DNA from: Chitinophagaceae bacterium
GTDB lineage: Bacteria > Bacteroidota > Bacteroidia > Chitinophagales > Chitinophagaceae
Direction of reading: 5' to 3'
Length of the DNA stretch: 64,000 nucleotides
Assembly: GCA_947374225.1 (NCBI GenBank)
Contig: CANCAY010000005.1
Coordinates: 19,428 to 83,427, forward strand
Positions 8,833 to 18,056 of this stretch are shown in pieces (position 1 is the stretch's first letter; each line of letters starts with the position of its first letter). Under the pieces are notes generated by a model. That model was not told where the DNA came from and did no database searches. It saw only the letters and a program-made list of their open reading frames with translations. A program made the position numbers and the translations under genes.

Positions 8833-9558
8833 ATGTCATTAGCACAATCATTTGATGAAATAGTCCACAAAAGAAGATCTAACAGAAAATATGATCCAAA
8901 TGTGGAAGTACCTAATGAAGTAATTCATAAAAGTTTAGAGCGAACTATACTCTCTCCTAATAGTAGCAATATGCAGCTATGGGAATTTTATTGGATTCAG
9001 GATCCAAGTTTAAAAGAACAGTTTACAGATTTTTGTCTAGGGCAGAATGCTGCAAGAACCGCTAAGCATATTGTTGTATTTGTAACGCGTCAGGATTATT
9101 GGAAGAAAAGAGTACAATGGCATTTAGATATTATTAATAAAGATATTCATGGTGAGCCTACCACTGCTCAACAAAGGCTTTTGAATTATTATGGCAAATT
9201 AATGCCATTAGCTTATGGTACAGACCAATTTGGTTTTTTAAGTTTTATTAGAAGAACGCTAAGTTTTATAGTAGGTGCTGCAAGACCTATGATGCGATTA
9301 AAAGGAAGAGCAGACCAAAGAGTAACCGTTCACAAGTCTTGTGCATTAGCAGCCCAAACCTTTATGTTGTCAATAGCCGCAGAAGGTTTTGAATCTTGCC
9401 CAATGGAAGGCTTTGATGCAGTGCGTGTTAAAAAAGCATTGAACCTCCCTGAAATGGCAGAAGTGAATATGATTATAAGTGTAGGTAAAGGAACTGAAGC
9501 AGGCATATGGGGTGAGCGTCACAGAGTACCTTTTGAAGAAGTAGTCATTATTAAATAG
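8833..9558 (+). CDS. Nitroreductase family protein
   Basis: An FMN-dependent oxidoreductase of the nitroreductase fold, 241 aa from ATG 8833. The track start at 8794 is a TTG that would add 13 unconserved residues. The N-terminal HKRRSNRKYD is the FMN-phosphate-binding RRSxR-type motif, and SPNSSNMQLWEF is the usual second FMN contact. The C-terminal IISVGKGTEAGIWGERHR contains the family's final FMN-binding segment. A central insertion (about residues 110-155) makes it longer than the minimal family member. The physiological substrate is unknown. Confidence 0.88.
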   Translation: MSLAQSFDEIVHKRRSNRKYDPNVEVPNEVIHKSLERTILSPNSSNMQLWEFYWIQDPSLKEQFTDFCLGQNAARTAKHIVVFVTRQDYWKKRVQWHLDIINKDIHGEPTTAQQRLLNYYGKLMPLAYGTDQFGFLSFIRRTLSFIVGAARPMMRLKGRADQRVTVHKSCALAAQTFMLSIAAEGFESCPMEGFDAVRVKKALNLPEMAEVNMIISVGKGTEAGIWGERHRVPFEEVVIIK

Positions 9559-9578
9559 TCAATTGACTATTTAATAAT
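9547..9578. terminator. Perfect 32-base palindrome, likely bidirectional terminator
   Basis: The half-site ATTATTAAATAGTCAA is followed directly by its exact reverse complement, with no central spacer. It covers the nitroreductase stop codon and ends 7 bases before the stop of the convergent CoA-transferase gene. In RNA it would form a long AU-rich hairpin from either strand. A bidirectional terminator or 3'-end stabiliser is the simplest reading. A protein-binding operator is less likely at this location. Confidence 0.6.
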
Positions 9579-9584
9579 ATACTG

Positions 9585-10871
9585 TTAAACGAAGGCTTTA
9601 AATCTTTCATAACATTGCTGCGTCAAATATTCACGGTCATCAGGATGCGCAATGTCAATTAAAATTTTAGCCCTTTGTCTTAAATTTTTACCATACAAAT
9701 AAGCAATTCCATATTCTGTGACCACATAATGAATATGTCCTCTTGTTGTAACTACTCCTGCTCCTTGTTGTAAATAAGGGACAATTCTCGACACCCCTTT
9801 ATGCGTTCTACTGGTTATTGCAATAATGGGTTTACCTCCTTCACTTAATGCCGCTCCTCTCATAAAGTCCATTTGTCCTCCAATCCCACTATATTGATAT
9901 TTCCCAATACTATCGGAACATATCTGTCCAGTCAAATCCACTTCTACTGCACTATTAATAGCAATCACTTTGGGATTCCTTTTAATTACAACGGGATCAT
10001 TTACATAGTCAATGTCTAAGAAATTAATGGCAGGATTATCATTTACATAATTGTATAATTTATTAGTTCCTAACGCAAAGGAAGTAACCAGTTTATTAGG
10101 GTGGATTTTCTTTTTAGAATTATTAATAATGTCTTTTTCAAATAAATCAATTACTCCGTCACTAAACATCTCGGTGTGCATGCCAAGGTTTTTATGGCCA
10201 TAAAGTGATTTTAATACCGCATCTGGAATAGTACCAATGCCTACTTGTAATGTACTTCCGTCTTCAATCATAGAAGCTACATTTTGTCCCACTTTCAATT
10301 CTATATCAGTCAGTTTTGCACCATAATCTACCTGAGGTAATGCCTCATCATGAAATACCATTGCAGAAAATCTATCGGTATGTATCATGCCATCCCCGTG
10401 GGTTCTAGGCATTTGAGGATTCACTTGTGCAATGATAATTTTTGCACAGTTCACTGCAGTACGTGCAATGTCAACCGAGGTTCCTAATGTACAATAGCCA
10501 TGCGCATCTGGAGCTGACACTTGCACAATGGCAACGTCCACAGGTAATACTGTTCTTATCATATCTGGAATATCACTCAAAAAAGCGGGGATATAATCCG
10601 CCCTACCTTCCATTACTGCCTGCCTAATAGGTTCGGACACAAATAATGAATTAATATGAAAAGACTGTTCAAATCCAGGGTCTGCTATTTCTATTTTACC
10701 TTGTAATGTGATAGAAATGATTTCCGTATTTCTTAATCGGTCCTTGTGATGCACCAATTCTCTTAATAAATATTGAGGCGTACAGGCGCTTCCATGTATA
10801 AAAATGCGATGTCCACTTTGAATCAAATTTAACGCCTCTTGAGCTGTTGTATACTGGAAGGGGTGAATCAT
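9585..10871 (-). CDS. Acetyl-CoA hydrolase/transferase family CoA-transferase
   Basis: A 428-aa class I-type CoA-transferase, similar in layout to 4-hydroxybutyrate or acetate CoA-transferase. The segment GMHTEMFSDG (Glu234) lies where the family's catalytic glutamate is expected. The oxyanion/GIGG motif appears as YSGIGGQMDF (about 327-336), and the C-terminal RGHIHYVVTEYGIAYLYG block is typical. It would move CoA between acetyl-CoA and another carboxylic acid; the partner acid is unknown. It is monocistronic, convergent with the nitroreductase and divergent from the metalloprotease. Confidence 0.87.
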   Translation of the reverse strand: MIHPFQYTTAQEALNLIQSGHRIFIHGSACTPQYLLRELVHHKDRLRNTEIISITLQGKIEIADPGFEQSFHINSLFVSEPIRQAVMEGRADYIPAFLSDIPDMIRTVLPVDVAIVQVSAPDAHGYCTLGTSVDIARTAVNCAKIIIAQVNPQMPRTHGDGMIHTDRFSAMVFHDEALPQVDYGAKLTDIELKVGQNVASMIEDGSTLQVGIGTIPDAVLKSLYGHKNLGMHTEMFSDGVIDLFEKDIINNSKKKIHPNKLVTSFALGTNKLYNYVNDNPAINFLDIDYVNDPVVIKRNPKVIAINSAVEVDLTGQICSDSIGKYQYSGIGGQMDFMRGAALSEGGKPIIAITSRTHKGVSRIVPYLQQGAGVVTTRGHIHYVVTEYGIAYLYGKNLRQRAKILIDIAHPDDREYLTQQCYERFKAFV

Positions 10872-11047
10872 TGAAAGTACTTTAGTTATGCACGAAATAA
10901 GCGACTTCCTATTTTAAAAAATATGATATAAATCAATTTTATGAGCCATTCATAAATAATTCCTTAACTAATAAGAAAATGAGGGCCCATTTTGACTGAT
11001 TTCATGGAATAAATTCATTATTTTGATACACTTAAAAACAGATATAT

Positions 11048-13609
11048 ATGAGAAAAATCTTGATTGTATTAGTTATGCTATCTAGTACCGTATTAGCAGC
11101 TAATGCGCAACAAGTAAGCCCTCCAAAAACGACGGAGAAATCGGATACTGCAAAAGGCGGTCCTAAAAAACCAAGTTTAGCGGAAAAAACAAAAGGACAA
11201 ACCAAAAATGTTGGACTATTCACATTGTACCAGGATACATTGACTGGTAGTGTGCAGCTTTATATTCGTAAAAATCAATTAAATAAAGAATTCATTTATC
11301 AAAGCTTTTCAATAAGTGGCCCTACTAATTTGTTCTTAAATCAAAGCATGCATAGAGCAAATTTAGTTTTCAAAATTAAAAAAGCATATGATAAATTAGA
11401 ATTTGCAATTGTAAATACGGGCTTATACTATGATAAAAATAACCCAGTAAGTAAAACAGCAGAAGTAGACAAACCAGAAGCTATTTTCTTTTCTGACAAA
11501 TATGTTGTAGAAGATTCTCTTGGATATTTAGTAAGTGCTGATGGATTATTTTTAAGCGAAAAATTAGATGCTGTAAAACCAAACATGCCTCCTGGACCAA
11601 TGAGTTCAATGGTTTTCAACTTAGGTAACTTAAATACGAGTAAATCTAAATATGCACAACTACGTTCTTTCGACGACAATACAGATGTGGTAGTTGACCT
11701 TTCTTATGATAACCCTAATGTAATTGCAAACGGTGGTCCAGATATCGCGGATCCACGTTATGTAAGAGTTCGCATGCAACATAGTTTTATTGCCATGCCA
11801 ACAAATAATTTTGTTGCTAGAAGAGATGATCCTAGAGTGGGTTATTTTATGGAAGAAGTGAATGACCAAACTAGCATTAGCCCTACTCCTTATAAAGACA
11901 TGATACATCGTTGGAATTTAGTTAAGAAGGATTCAACTGCTGCTTTAAGTGAGCCAGTGGAACCTTTAGTATACTGGATTGAAAATACAACTCCAGTGGA
12001 GTACAGAAATATCATATTTGAAGCAGGTATGAAATGGAATGAGGCATTTGAAAAAGCAGGTTTTAAAAATGCATTACAAATGAAAATAATGCCAGACTCC
12101 GCAACATGGGATCCTGCAGATATTCATTACAATGTAATTCGTTGGGTAGCTTCTTCACAACCTTCTTATGGCGCTATTGGACCCAGTTTTGTGAATCCAA
12201 GAACTGGACAAATACTAGGAACAGATATTACTGTAGAATGGTTTTCTGGAAGTGCCACTCCTATTAATAATGAACTTTATAATGGTTTAGCAACAGAGCA
12301 AGCTGCTGATTTAAATATTCCACATTTAAATTTTAAAGATAACTGTGCTATTGCGAGTGAATTAAAAGCACAATACAATGCAGGATTAACTAGTATGGAA
12401 TTGAATGAAGCAAGTCCTGTAGAAATTAAATTAATGCACAAGCAATACTTAACGTATTTAGTGATGCATGAGATGGGACATACTTTAGGATTAAACCACA
12501 ATATGAAAAGTAGTCAAATGCTTTCTCCTGCAGAAATCAATGACACTACTTTAACACATAGCATAGGTTTAATGGGCTCTGTAATGGACTACCCTGCTTT
12601 TAATATTGCATTAGATAAAAAGAAACAAGGAGATTATTATACTACAAAAGCCGGGCCTTATGACTTATGGGCAATCGAATTTGGATACACTCCATTTAGC
12701 GCTGTACAAGAAGAAGCAGGCTTGTCAAAAATATTGTCAAGAAGCAATGATCCTAAATTAGCTTTTGGAAATGATGGTGACGACATGCGTACTGCAGGTT
12801 CTGGTATTGACCCAAGAATTAATATTAATGACTTAACAAGTGACGCCATTGCTTATGCAGACGATCGCTTTAAGCTTGTCAATAATATCATGGGGAAATT
12901 AGTTACTAAATACACAAAACCTGGTAAGTCATATGCAGAATTGAGAAGCAGATACCTTTCTTTGTTAAATCAACGAAGAAATATGATTGCAGCGGTTAGC
13001 CGTTATATAGGGGGAATTTATATTGACCGCTCTTTCCCCGAACAACATTCTGGCAACAAACCATATACACCAGTTCCATTAGCTGTTCAGAAAAAAGCAA
13101 TGAATAGTTTGGCTAAATATGTTTTTGCACCGACTGCTTTTGACGCAGACGCTCAAGTTTTTCCTTATTTACAAATTCAACGCCGTGGATTTAACCAAGG
13201 CAGAGGGGAAGATTTTAAAGCGACCGCAAATTTAAATATGTTAGCGACTAGCGCATTTGAACAAATTTTGCACCCTGCTACTTTACAACGTATTACCAAT
13301 ACTCGTTTATATGGTAATGAATATAGCGTTGCAGACGTAATGAATGACTTGGTAAAGAATGTATTTGATGCAGATATTAACGGTAGCGTAAATGTGTACA
13401 GACAATATTTACAAAGTGCTTTTGTAAAAGGAACCACTCAATTAGTTGCAGACAATTCTCCTTTGGATAATGTGTCAAAAGCGGCAACTTATTATACCCT
13501 GAAAAAATTGCGTACTAAATTAAATGCTGCAGTGATTGGTAATGAAGAAACCAAAGCACATAGAGCCAATATGACTTTCTTAATTGACAAAGCCTTAAAA
13601 GCAGACTAA
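11048..13609 (+). CDS. Secreted zinc-dependent metalloprotease (DUF5117/DUF4953 type)
   Basis: An 853-aa exported protease. A signal peptide is visible (MRKILIVLVMLSSTVLAANAQ). The metzincin-type zinc motif HEMGHTLGLNH starts at His474, giving three His ligands and the catalytic Glu475. A downstream SVMDYP supplies the Met-turn expected for this group. The N-terminal domain (about 50-280) corresponds to the DUF5117-like part and the long C-terminal part follows the protease. This architecture is common in Bacteroidota, but its natural substrates are not known. The next gene, a secreted aminopeptidase P, starts 18 bases downstream, so the two probably form a peptide-degradation operon. Confidence 0.92.
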   Translation: MRKILIVLVMLSSTVLAANAQQVSPPKTTEKSDTAKGGPKKPSLAEKTKGQTKNVGLFTLYQDTLTGSVQLYIRKNQLNKEFIYQSFSISGPTNLFLNQSMHRANLVFKIKKAYDKLEFAIVNTGLYYDKNNPVSKTAEVDKPEAIFFSDKYVVEDSLGYLVSADGLFLSEKLDAVKPNMPPGPMSSMVFNLGNLNTSKSKYAQLRSFDDNTDVVVDLSYDNPNVIANGGPDIADPRYVRVRMQHSFIAMPTNNFVARRDDPRVGYFMEEVNDQTSISPTPYKDMIHRWNLVKKDSTAALSEPVEPLVYWIENTTPVEYRNIIFEAGMKWNEAFEKAGFKNALQMKIMPDSATWDPADIHYNVIRWVASSQPSYGAIGPSFVNPRTGQILGTDITVEWFSGSATPINNELYNGLATEQAADLNIPHLNFKDNCAIASELKAQYNAGLTSMELNEASPVEIKLMHKQYLTYLVMHEMGHTLGLNHNMKSSQMLSPAEINDTTLTHSIGLMGSVMDYPAFNIALDKKKQGDYYTTKAGPYDLWAIEFGYTPFSAVQEEAGLSKILSRSNDPKLAFGNDGDDMRTAGSGIDPRININDLTSDAIAYADDRFKLVNNIMGKLVTKYTKPGKSYAELRSRYLSLLNQRRNMIAAVSRYIGGIYIDRSFPEQHSGNKPYTPVPLAVQKKAMNSLAKYVFAPTAFDADAQVFPYLQIQRRGFNQGRGEDFKATANLNMLATSAFEQILHPATLQRITNTRLYGNEYSVADVMNDLVKNVFDADINGSVNVYRQYLQSAFVKGTTQLVADNSPLDNVSKAATYYTLKKLRTKLNAAVIGNEETKAHRANMTFLIDKALKAD

Positions 13610-13627
13610 TTGTTTAAAATTATTGAA

Positions 13628-15028
13628 ATGAATAAATTAAAAATGTTTGGTTGGATACTACTATTAATGAGTCCAGTTTATTTAATAGCACAGGACACCA
13701 ATCCATATCCTAATGATTACTTAAGCCCTGCATTTCATGCGGGACGCAGAGCGGCTTTTAAGGAAAGCCTATCTCAAAATGGAGTTGGTATTTTCTTTGC
13801 TTCTCAAGTAAGAGTAAGAAATAACGATAATGATTTTGAGTACGCGCAAAATAAAAACTTCTATTACTTTACTGGATTAGAAGAGCCTAATGCTGTATTA
13901 TTACTATTCAAGCAGCCCGTTACTATTTTAAATAAAACGGGTACTGAATTTATTTTTGTTCAAGAACGTAACCCAAGTAAAGAACTTTGGACTGGAAGAA
14001 TTTTAGGACCAGTGGGTGTAGAAGCAAGATATAAATTGGAAAATATATTTACCAATGATGCGTTCTCCAACACGACTATTGACTTTTCTAAGATTGATTC
14101 TGTGTTTACTGCCTACCGTGACGAAGACATTATTTCAAAGTACAAAAACAAGGAAGACCCACTTTCTAAAATGGCAGGTATTGTTGACCAATTAATTATG
14201 GAACATAGTGTTCCTATTGCAGCCGAAAGTACTAAAAGAATATTAAGCAATTTAAGGGGGATAAAACAACCCGAAGAAATTGTATTAATCAAAAAGGCGG
14301 CAGCTATGAGTAATGCAGGTCATAATGACGTGATGCGCTCTTTAAAGCCAGGTATGAGAGAATATCAAGCACAGGCAATCATGGAATATCATTTTAAATA
14401 TAATGGTTCTGAATACAATGGCTACCCTAGTATTAATGGTGCTGCAGACAATTCCTGCATACTTCATTATAATACCAATAGGAAGTTAATTAATAACGGA
14501 GATTTATTATTAAATGACTGTGCTGCAGAATACCATGGATATACCGCAGACGTTACTAGAACTATCCCTGCAAATGGCAAATTCTCCGACGCTCAAAAAG
14601 TGATTTATGAATTGGTATTCAAAGCACAGGAAGCTGGAATAGCAGCTTGTAAAACAGGTACCAACTTTAGAGACGTGGATGCAGCAGCAAGAGCGGTTGT
14701 TTATAATGGACTTATTAAATTAGGTATTGCTGCGAACGATCAAGAAGCAAGGAAATACTTCCCTCATGGCACTTCCCACCATTTAGGTTTAGACGTTCAT
14801 GATATGGGACCACGCGTTTTAGAACCAGGTGTGGTATTAACTGTGGAGCCTGGTATTTATATTCCTGCAGGAAGTAACTGCGATAAGAAATGGTGGGATA
14901 TTGGAATTAGAATTGAAGACGATATTTTAATTACCCAAAAAGGAAATGAGATTTTGTCAATAGGCTCTCCAAGAACTGTTGAGGCAATTGAAAAAATGGC
15001 AAAGGAGAAAAGTATATTTAAAAACTAA
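13628..15028 (+). CDS. pepP: Xaa-Pro aminopeptidase (aminopeptidase P, M24B), exported
   Basis: Removes the N-terminal residue preceding proline. I use ATG 13628, which yields a signal peptide (MNKLKMFGWILLLMSPVYLIAQ), instead of the TTG at 13610. The N-terminal creatinase-like domain covers about residues 25-190 and the pita-bread catalytic domain follows. All five dinuclear metal ligands can be matched: Asp in LNDCAAEY, Asp in GYTADVTRT, His in HGTSHHLGLDVHD, Glu in TVEPGIYI and Glu in IRIEDDIL. Export is less usual than the cytoplasmic E. coli enzyme and fits its position behind a secreted protease. A strong terminator follows. Confidence 0.94.
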   Translation: MNKLKMFGWILLLMSPVYLIAQDTNPYPNDYLSPAFHAGRRAAFKESLSQNGVGIFFASQVRVRNNDNDFEYAQNKNFYYFTGLEEPNAVLLLFKQPVTILNKTGTEFIFVQERNPSKELWTGRILGPVGVEARYKLENIFTNDAFSNTTIDFSKIDSVFTAYRDEDIISKYKNKEDPLSKMAGIVDQLIMEHSVPIAAESTKRILSNLRGIKQPEEIVLIKKAAAMSNAGHNDVMRSLKPGMREYQAQAIMEYHFKYNGSEYNGYPSINGAADNSCILHYNTNRKLINNGDLLLNDCAAEYHGYTADVTRTIPANGKFSDAQKVIYELVFKAQEAGIAACKTGTNFRDVDAAARAVVYNGLIKLGIAANDQEARKYFPHGTSHHLGLDVHDMGPRVLEPGVVLTVEPGIYIPAGSNCDKKWWDIGIRIEDDILITQKGNEILSIGSPRTVEAIEKMAKEKSIFKN

Positions 15029-15048
15029 TTTCAAATAGTTTTTCCAAC

Positions 15049-15083
15049 AAAAAATCCCCGCAAAATTTGCGGGGATTTTTTTT
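15049..15083 (+). terminator. Rho-independent terminator after pepP
   Basis: AAAAAATCCCCGCAAA pairs with TTTGCGGGGATTTTTT over a minimal loop. Both flanks carry A/T runs, so it can work in both directions. It therefore probably also ends the convergent tmRNA transcript, whose 3' end is 5 bases away. Confidence 0.9.
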
Positions 15084-15087
15084 AAAG

Positions 15088-15457
15088 TGGAGTCGAGGGG
15101 AGTCGAACCCCTGTCCAAACAATGCTACCATTGATCTTCTACATGCTTATTGTTTTATTATTTGTCGGCGATGGGCAGGAAAAACACAAACCAACCTATC
15201 ACTTAGCTGAATAGTACTTAAATAGAAGGCACAGCCTACTTCTATCGCATCCCGTATTGTTTTGATTGGGCTGAGGAGCGGGTTACCGGCCTACCTTCTC
15301 ACTCGACCATAATGGAAGTTAATTCACTGAATTAAGCAGCCATGGCGTAATTTGCTTCGCCTTTTGTTTGTTTGGTATTCAGATTAAAGTGCTAATTACC
15401 CAACGCACTGCATGCTTACCCCAACCGCGACTATTGCTGTCAAAACCATACGACCCC
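15088..15457 (-). ncRNA. ssrA: tmRNA (SsrA), tag peptide GEANYAMAA
   Basis: Transfer-messenger RNA for rescue of stalled ribosomes. On the minus strand the 5' end GGGGTCGTATGG pairs with the 3' CGACTCC to form the acceptor stem. The T-arm with GGTTCGACTCC-type sequence and the typical 5' GGTTTTGACAG are visible. The tag frame reads GGC GAA GCA AAT TAC GCC ATG GCT GCT TAA (15332-15361), i.e. GEANYAMAA, ending in the alanines that ClpXP-type proteases recognise. CCA is not encoded. A TTG-N20-TAATTTTG promoter lies upstream, inside the rseP 3' end. Confidence 0.95.
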
Positions 15458-15482
15458 AGTTTTAGTAAGAATATAGAATCTA

Positions 15483-15513
15483 CAAAATTACCGCTTATTT
15501 GAACAATCTCCAA
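15483..15513 (-). promoter_or_regulatory. tmRNA promoter overlapping the end of rseP
   Basis: The minus strand has TTG (15511-15513), exactly 20 bases, then TAATTTTG (15483-15490). Transcription should begin near 15477, leaving a precursor of about 20 bases to be removed by RNase P before the mature 5' end at 15457. The TTG box lies within the last codons of rseP. Confidence 0.65.
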
Positions 15514-16853
15514 AAGTCAAGTCCTAATGCGTAGAACATTAAACCAAACATTAACAACATACCTACTATTTGAGCGTATTCCATGAACTTGTCCCCTGGC
15601 TTACGTCCAGTGATCATTTCAAAAACAATAAACAAAGCGTGTCCGCCGTCTAATGCAGGAATTGGTAATACATTCATAAATGCCAGTATAATAGAAAATA
15701 CGCCTGTTAAAGTCCAAAAGCGCTCCCAATCCCAAGCAGAAGGGAATGTGTTACCAATGCTAATTAAACTGCCTAAAGAATCATTAGGATTCACTTTACC
15801 AGTGAAAATTTGCTTGATCCCTGTAATATAATTGTCCAATGTGGTGAAAGTTCTTTTCACCCCAAATGGAATAGCTTGCGCAAAACTAAACGTTCTATGT
15901 TCGGTTGTAAATATTTGATACGGCTGTTTCACGAAAATACCTAACTGTCCAGATCCATTTACCAATGCTTTTATTAAAACTGTGTCTGTTCCTCTTTTAG
16001 CAGAAACCACTACCACAGAATCGGCCAGTTTTTTCTTCACTTGTTCGAACTCATATCGGTATTGAACGGATATATTATTAATAGCTAATAAAGTATCTCC
16101 CTTCTCAAAATTTGTTCCATTCATAGTTACAGCAGACTTGCCAACTGAATCAACAATAACTGGCATACGAGGCACTACAAAAGGCATTTCAGCAGATTTT
16201 CTAGTCTTTGCCAATGCGCCACCTAAACTTGCAGGTATTGCTAAATTGACAACACTGTCTCCTCTTTTAACTTGTAAAGTGGTTGGATTATTTATAACCA
16301 ATTTAGATTCCAACGCGTCAAAGTCTTTTAATTCGATATTGTCTAATGAAACCACAATATCCCCTTCTTGAATACCCATGGTTTTTGCTAATGCACTTGC
16401 ATGTACACCATAAGTGATATTCTTTGCAGGTAAACTGTCTTCTCCCCAGAACCAACTTATTCCAATAAATATTACAATCGCTAATACAATGTTTACAATC
16501 ACACCTCCTAACATCACAATTAATCTTTGATATGCAGGCTTGGATCTTAATTCCCAATCCTCCGGTGCTTTGTTTAATTGCTCCTTGTCCATACTCTCGT
16601 CAATCATTCCACTAATTTTCACGTAGCCACCAAATGGAATCCAACCAATACCATATTCAGTATCCCCTATTTTCTTTTTCCAAAGACTGAAGCCTGGATT
16701 GAAAAATAAATAAAATTTCTCCACCCTAGTTTTAAATAAACGAGCTGGGATAAAATGTCCTAATTCATGCAGCACTACTAAGATAGAAAAAGACAAAATG
16801 AATTGTCCTGTCTTCATTCCTACTGCTAAAAAATCTATTGCGTTAATGTACAT
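15495..16853 (-). CDS. rseP: RIP metalloprotease RseP (site-2 protease, M50)
   Basis: An intramembrane zinc protease that cleaves membrane-anchored anti-sigma factors and signal-peptide remnants. HELGH at residues 29-33 provides two zinc ligands and the catalytic Glu. The third ligand is in NVLPIPALDGG near residue 395. Two PDZ-like periplasmic domains fill the middle (about 125-315). The protein has 452 aa with terminal membrane helices, the usual length. It starts 3 bases after dxr, and the pair rseP-dxr is a well-known conserved neighbourhood. Its targets are not shown here. Confidence 0.96.
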   Translation of the reverse strand: MYINAIDFLAVGMKTGQFILSFSILVVLHELGHFIPARLFKTRVEKFYLFFNPGFSLWKKKIGDTEYGIGWIPFGGYVKISGMIDESMDKEQLNKAPEDWELRSKPAYQRLIVMLGGVIVNIVLAIVIFIGISWFWGEDSLPAKNITYGVHASALAKTMGIQEGDIVVSLDNIELKDFDALESKLVINNPTTLQVKRGDSVVNLAIPASLGGALAKTRKSAEMPFVVPRMPVIVDSVGKSAVTMNGTNFEKGDTLLAINNISVQYRYEFEQVKKKLADSVVVVSAKRGTDTVLIKALVNGSGQLGIFVKQPYQIFTTEHRTFSFAQAIPFGVKRTFTTLDNYITGIKQIFTGKVNPNDSLGSLISIGNTFPSAWDWERFWTLTGVFSIILAFMNVLPIPALDGGHALFIVFEMITGRKPGDKFMEYAQIVGMLLMFGLMFYALGLDFWRLFK

Positions 16854-16856
16854 AGT

Positions 16857-18014
16857 TTATAATTGTATTAAAGAAGCTGCAAAGCTACGCGCTTCCCCAT
16901 CTGATTCAAAATAATCGTCTAAGCTAGGTTGTGAAATAAATGCTATTTTATCAATCGTCCTTTCTATAAGATCTGTCATTTCTAAAAATCCTATTCTGTT
17001 TTTCAAGAATGCATATACCGCAATTTCATTTGCTGCATTCATTACACAAGGGGTATTTCCTCCCTTATTCATAGCGTCTATAGCTACTTGTAAATTTCTA
17101 AAAGTTTTAAGATCCGGTTCGTCAAAACTTAATAAATTAGGTTTATCAAAATTATATCTAGGAAATTTATTGGCTAAACGTTGTGGATAGGCCATTGCAT
17201 ATTGTATAGGCAATTTCATATCTGGCAATCCCATTTGTGCTTTAATACTTCCATCCTCAAATTGCACCATACTATGAATAATACTCTGTGCATGCACCAC
17301 TACTTTGATTTGACTTGGCTCCAATCCAAATAACCACTTTGCCTCAATCATTTCTAAGCCTTTATTCATAAGGGTTGCAGAGTCAATAGAAATTTTAGCT
17401 CCCATACTCCAATTAGGATGTTGTAAAGCATGATCTCTTTTAACATTCACCAAGAAATTAGGTTTCTTCCCTAAGAATGGTCCACCACTTGCAGTTAAAA
17501 TTATTTTTTCAATTGGATTGTTTTGCTCTCCTACTAAACATTGATAAATAGCAGAATGCTCACTGTCCACTGGAATAATATGTACTCCTTTTTCTTGAGC
17601 AATTCTCATTACAATATCTCCTGCAACTACTAAAGTTTCTTTATTCGCTAGTCCGACTGTCTTCCCACTTTCAATGGCTGTTAATGTAGGTTTTAATCCA
17701 GCAAATCCTACTATACCCGCCATCATAAAATCATAACAATCCATTGCAGCAACCTGCTCCAATGCTTCTTCCCCAGCAAATACTTTAATGGGTTTGCCTT
17801 CCAATGCTTTTTTTACAACTGCATATTTTGCAATATCTCCAATCACCACAATATTGGGAACAAATAATAATGCTTGTTCAATTAATAATGCGTCGTTGGA
17901 ATGGGCAGTCAATATTTCAGCAACAAATAATTCCGGATGCGCCGAAATAACCTCTAGCGTTTGTTTACCTATAGAACCTGTTGAACCAAAAATGGCTATT
18001 CGTTTTTGTTGCAT
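16857..18014 (-). CDS. dxr: 1-deoxy-D-xylulose 5-phosphate reductoisomerase
   Basis: Second enzyme of the MEP isoprenoid pathway; it converts DXP to MEP with NADPH. The N-terminal GSTGSIGKQTLEV is the NADPH-binding fold. The catalytic and metal-binding segment PVDSEHSAIYQCL (about residues 150-160) and the NKGLEMIEAKWLF helix are intact. The 385-aa length is normal. It sits between a GH3-family gene (42 bases upstream) and rseP (3 bases downstream). Its presence means isoprenoids here come from the MEP pathway, feeding among others the UbiA-type prenyltransferase encoded at 57-58 kb. Confidence 0.97.
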   Translation of the reverse strand: MQQKRIAIFGSTGSIGKQTLEVISAHPELFVAEILTAHSNDALLIEQALLFVPNIVVIGDIAKYAVVKKALEGKPIKVFAGEEALEQVAAMDCYDFMMAGIVGFAGLKPTLTAIESGKTVGLANKETLVVAGDIVMRIAQEKGVHIIPVDSEHSAIYQCLVGEQNNPIEKIILTASGGPFLGKKPNFLVNVKRDHALQHPNWSMGAKISIDSATLMNKGLEMIEAKWLFGLEPSQIKVVVHAQSIIHSMVQFEDGSIKAQMGLPDMKLPIQYAMAYPQRLANKFPRYNFDKPNLLSFDEPDLKTFRNLQVAIDAMNKGGNTPCVMNAANEIAVYAFLKNRIGFLEMTDLIERTIDKIAFISQPSLDDYFESDGEARSFAASLIQL

Positions 18015-18056
18015 CCAATGTGTTTACTTAGGGTTTAAAATTACGCTAATATTAAT

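Noticed and set aside
3387-10871. A lysine or glutarate degradation cluster (acyl-CoA dehydrogenase plus CoA-transferase)
   Set aside because: The two genes are 5 kb apart, separately transcribed, with unrelated genes between; substrate is not fixed by sequence.
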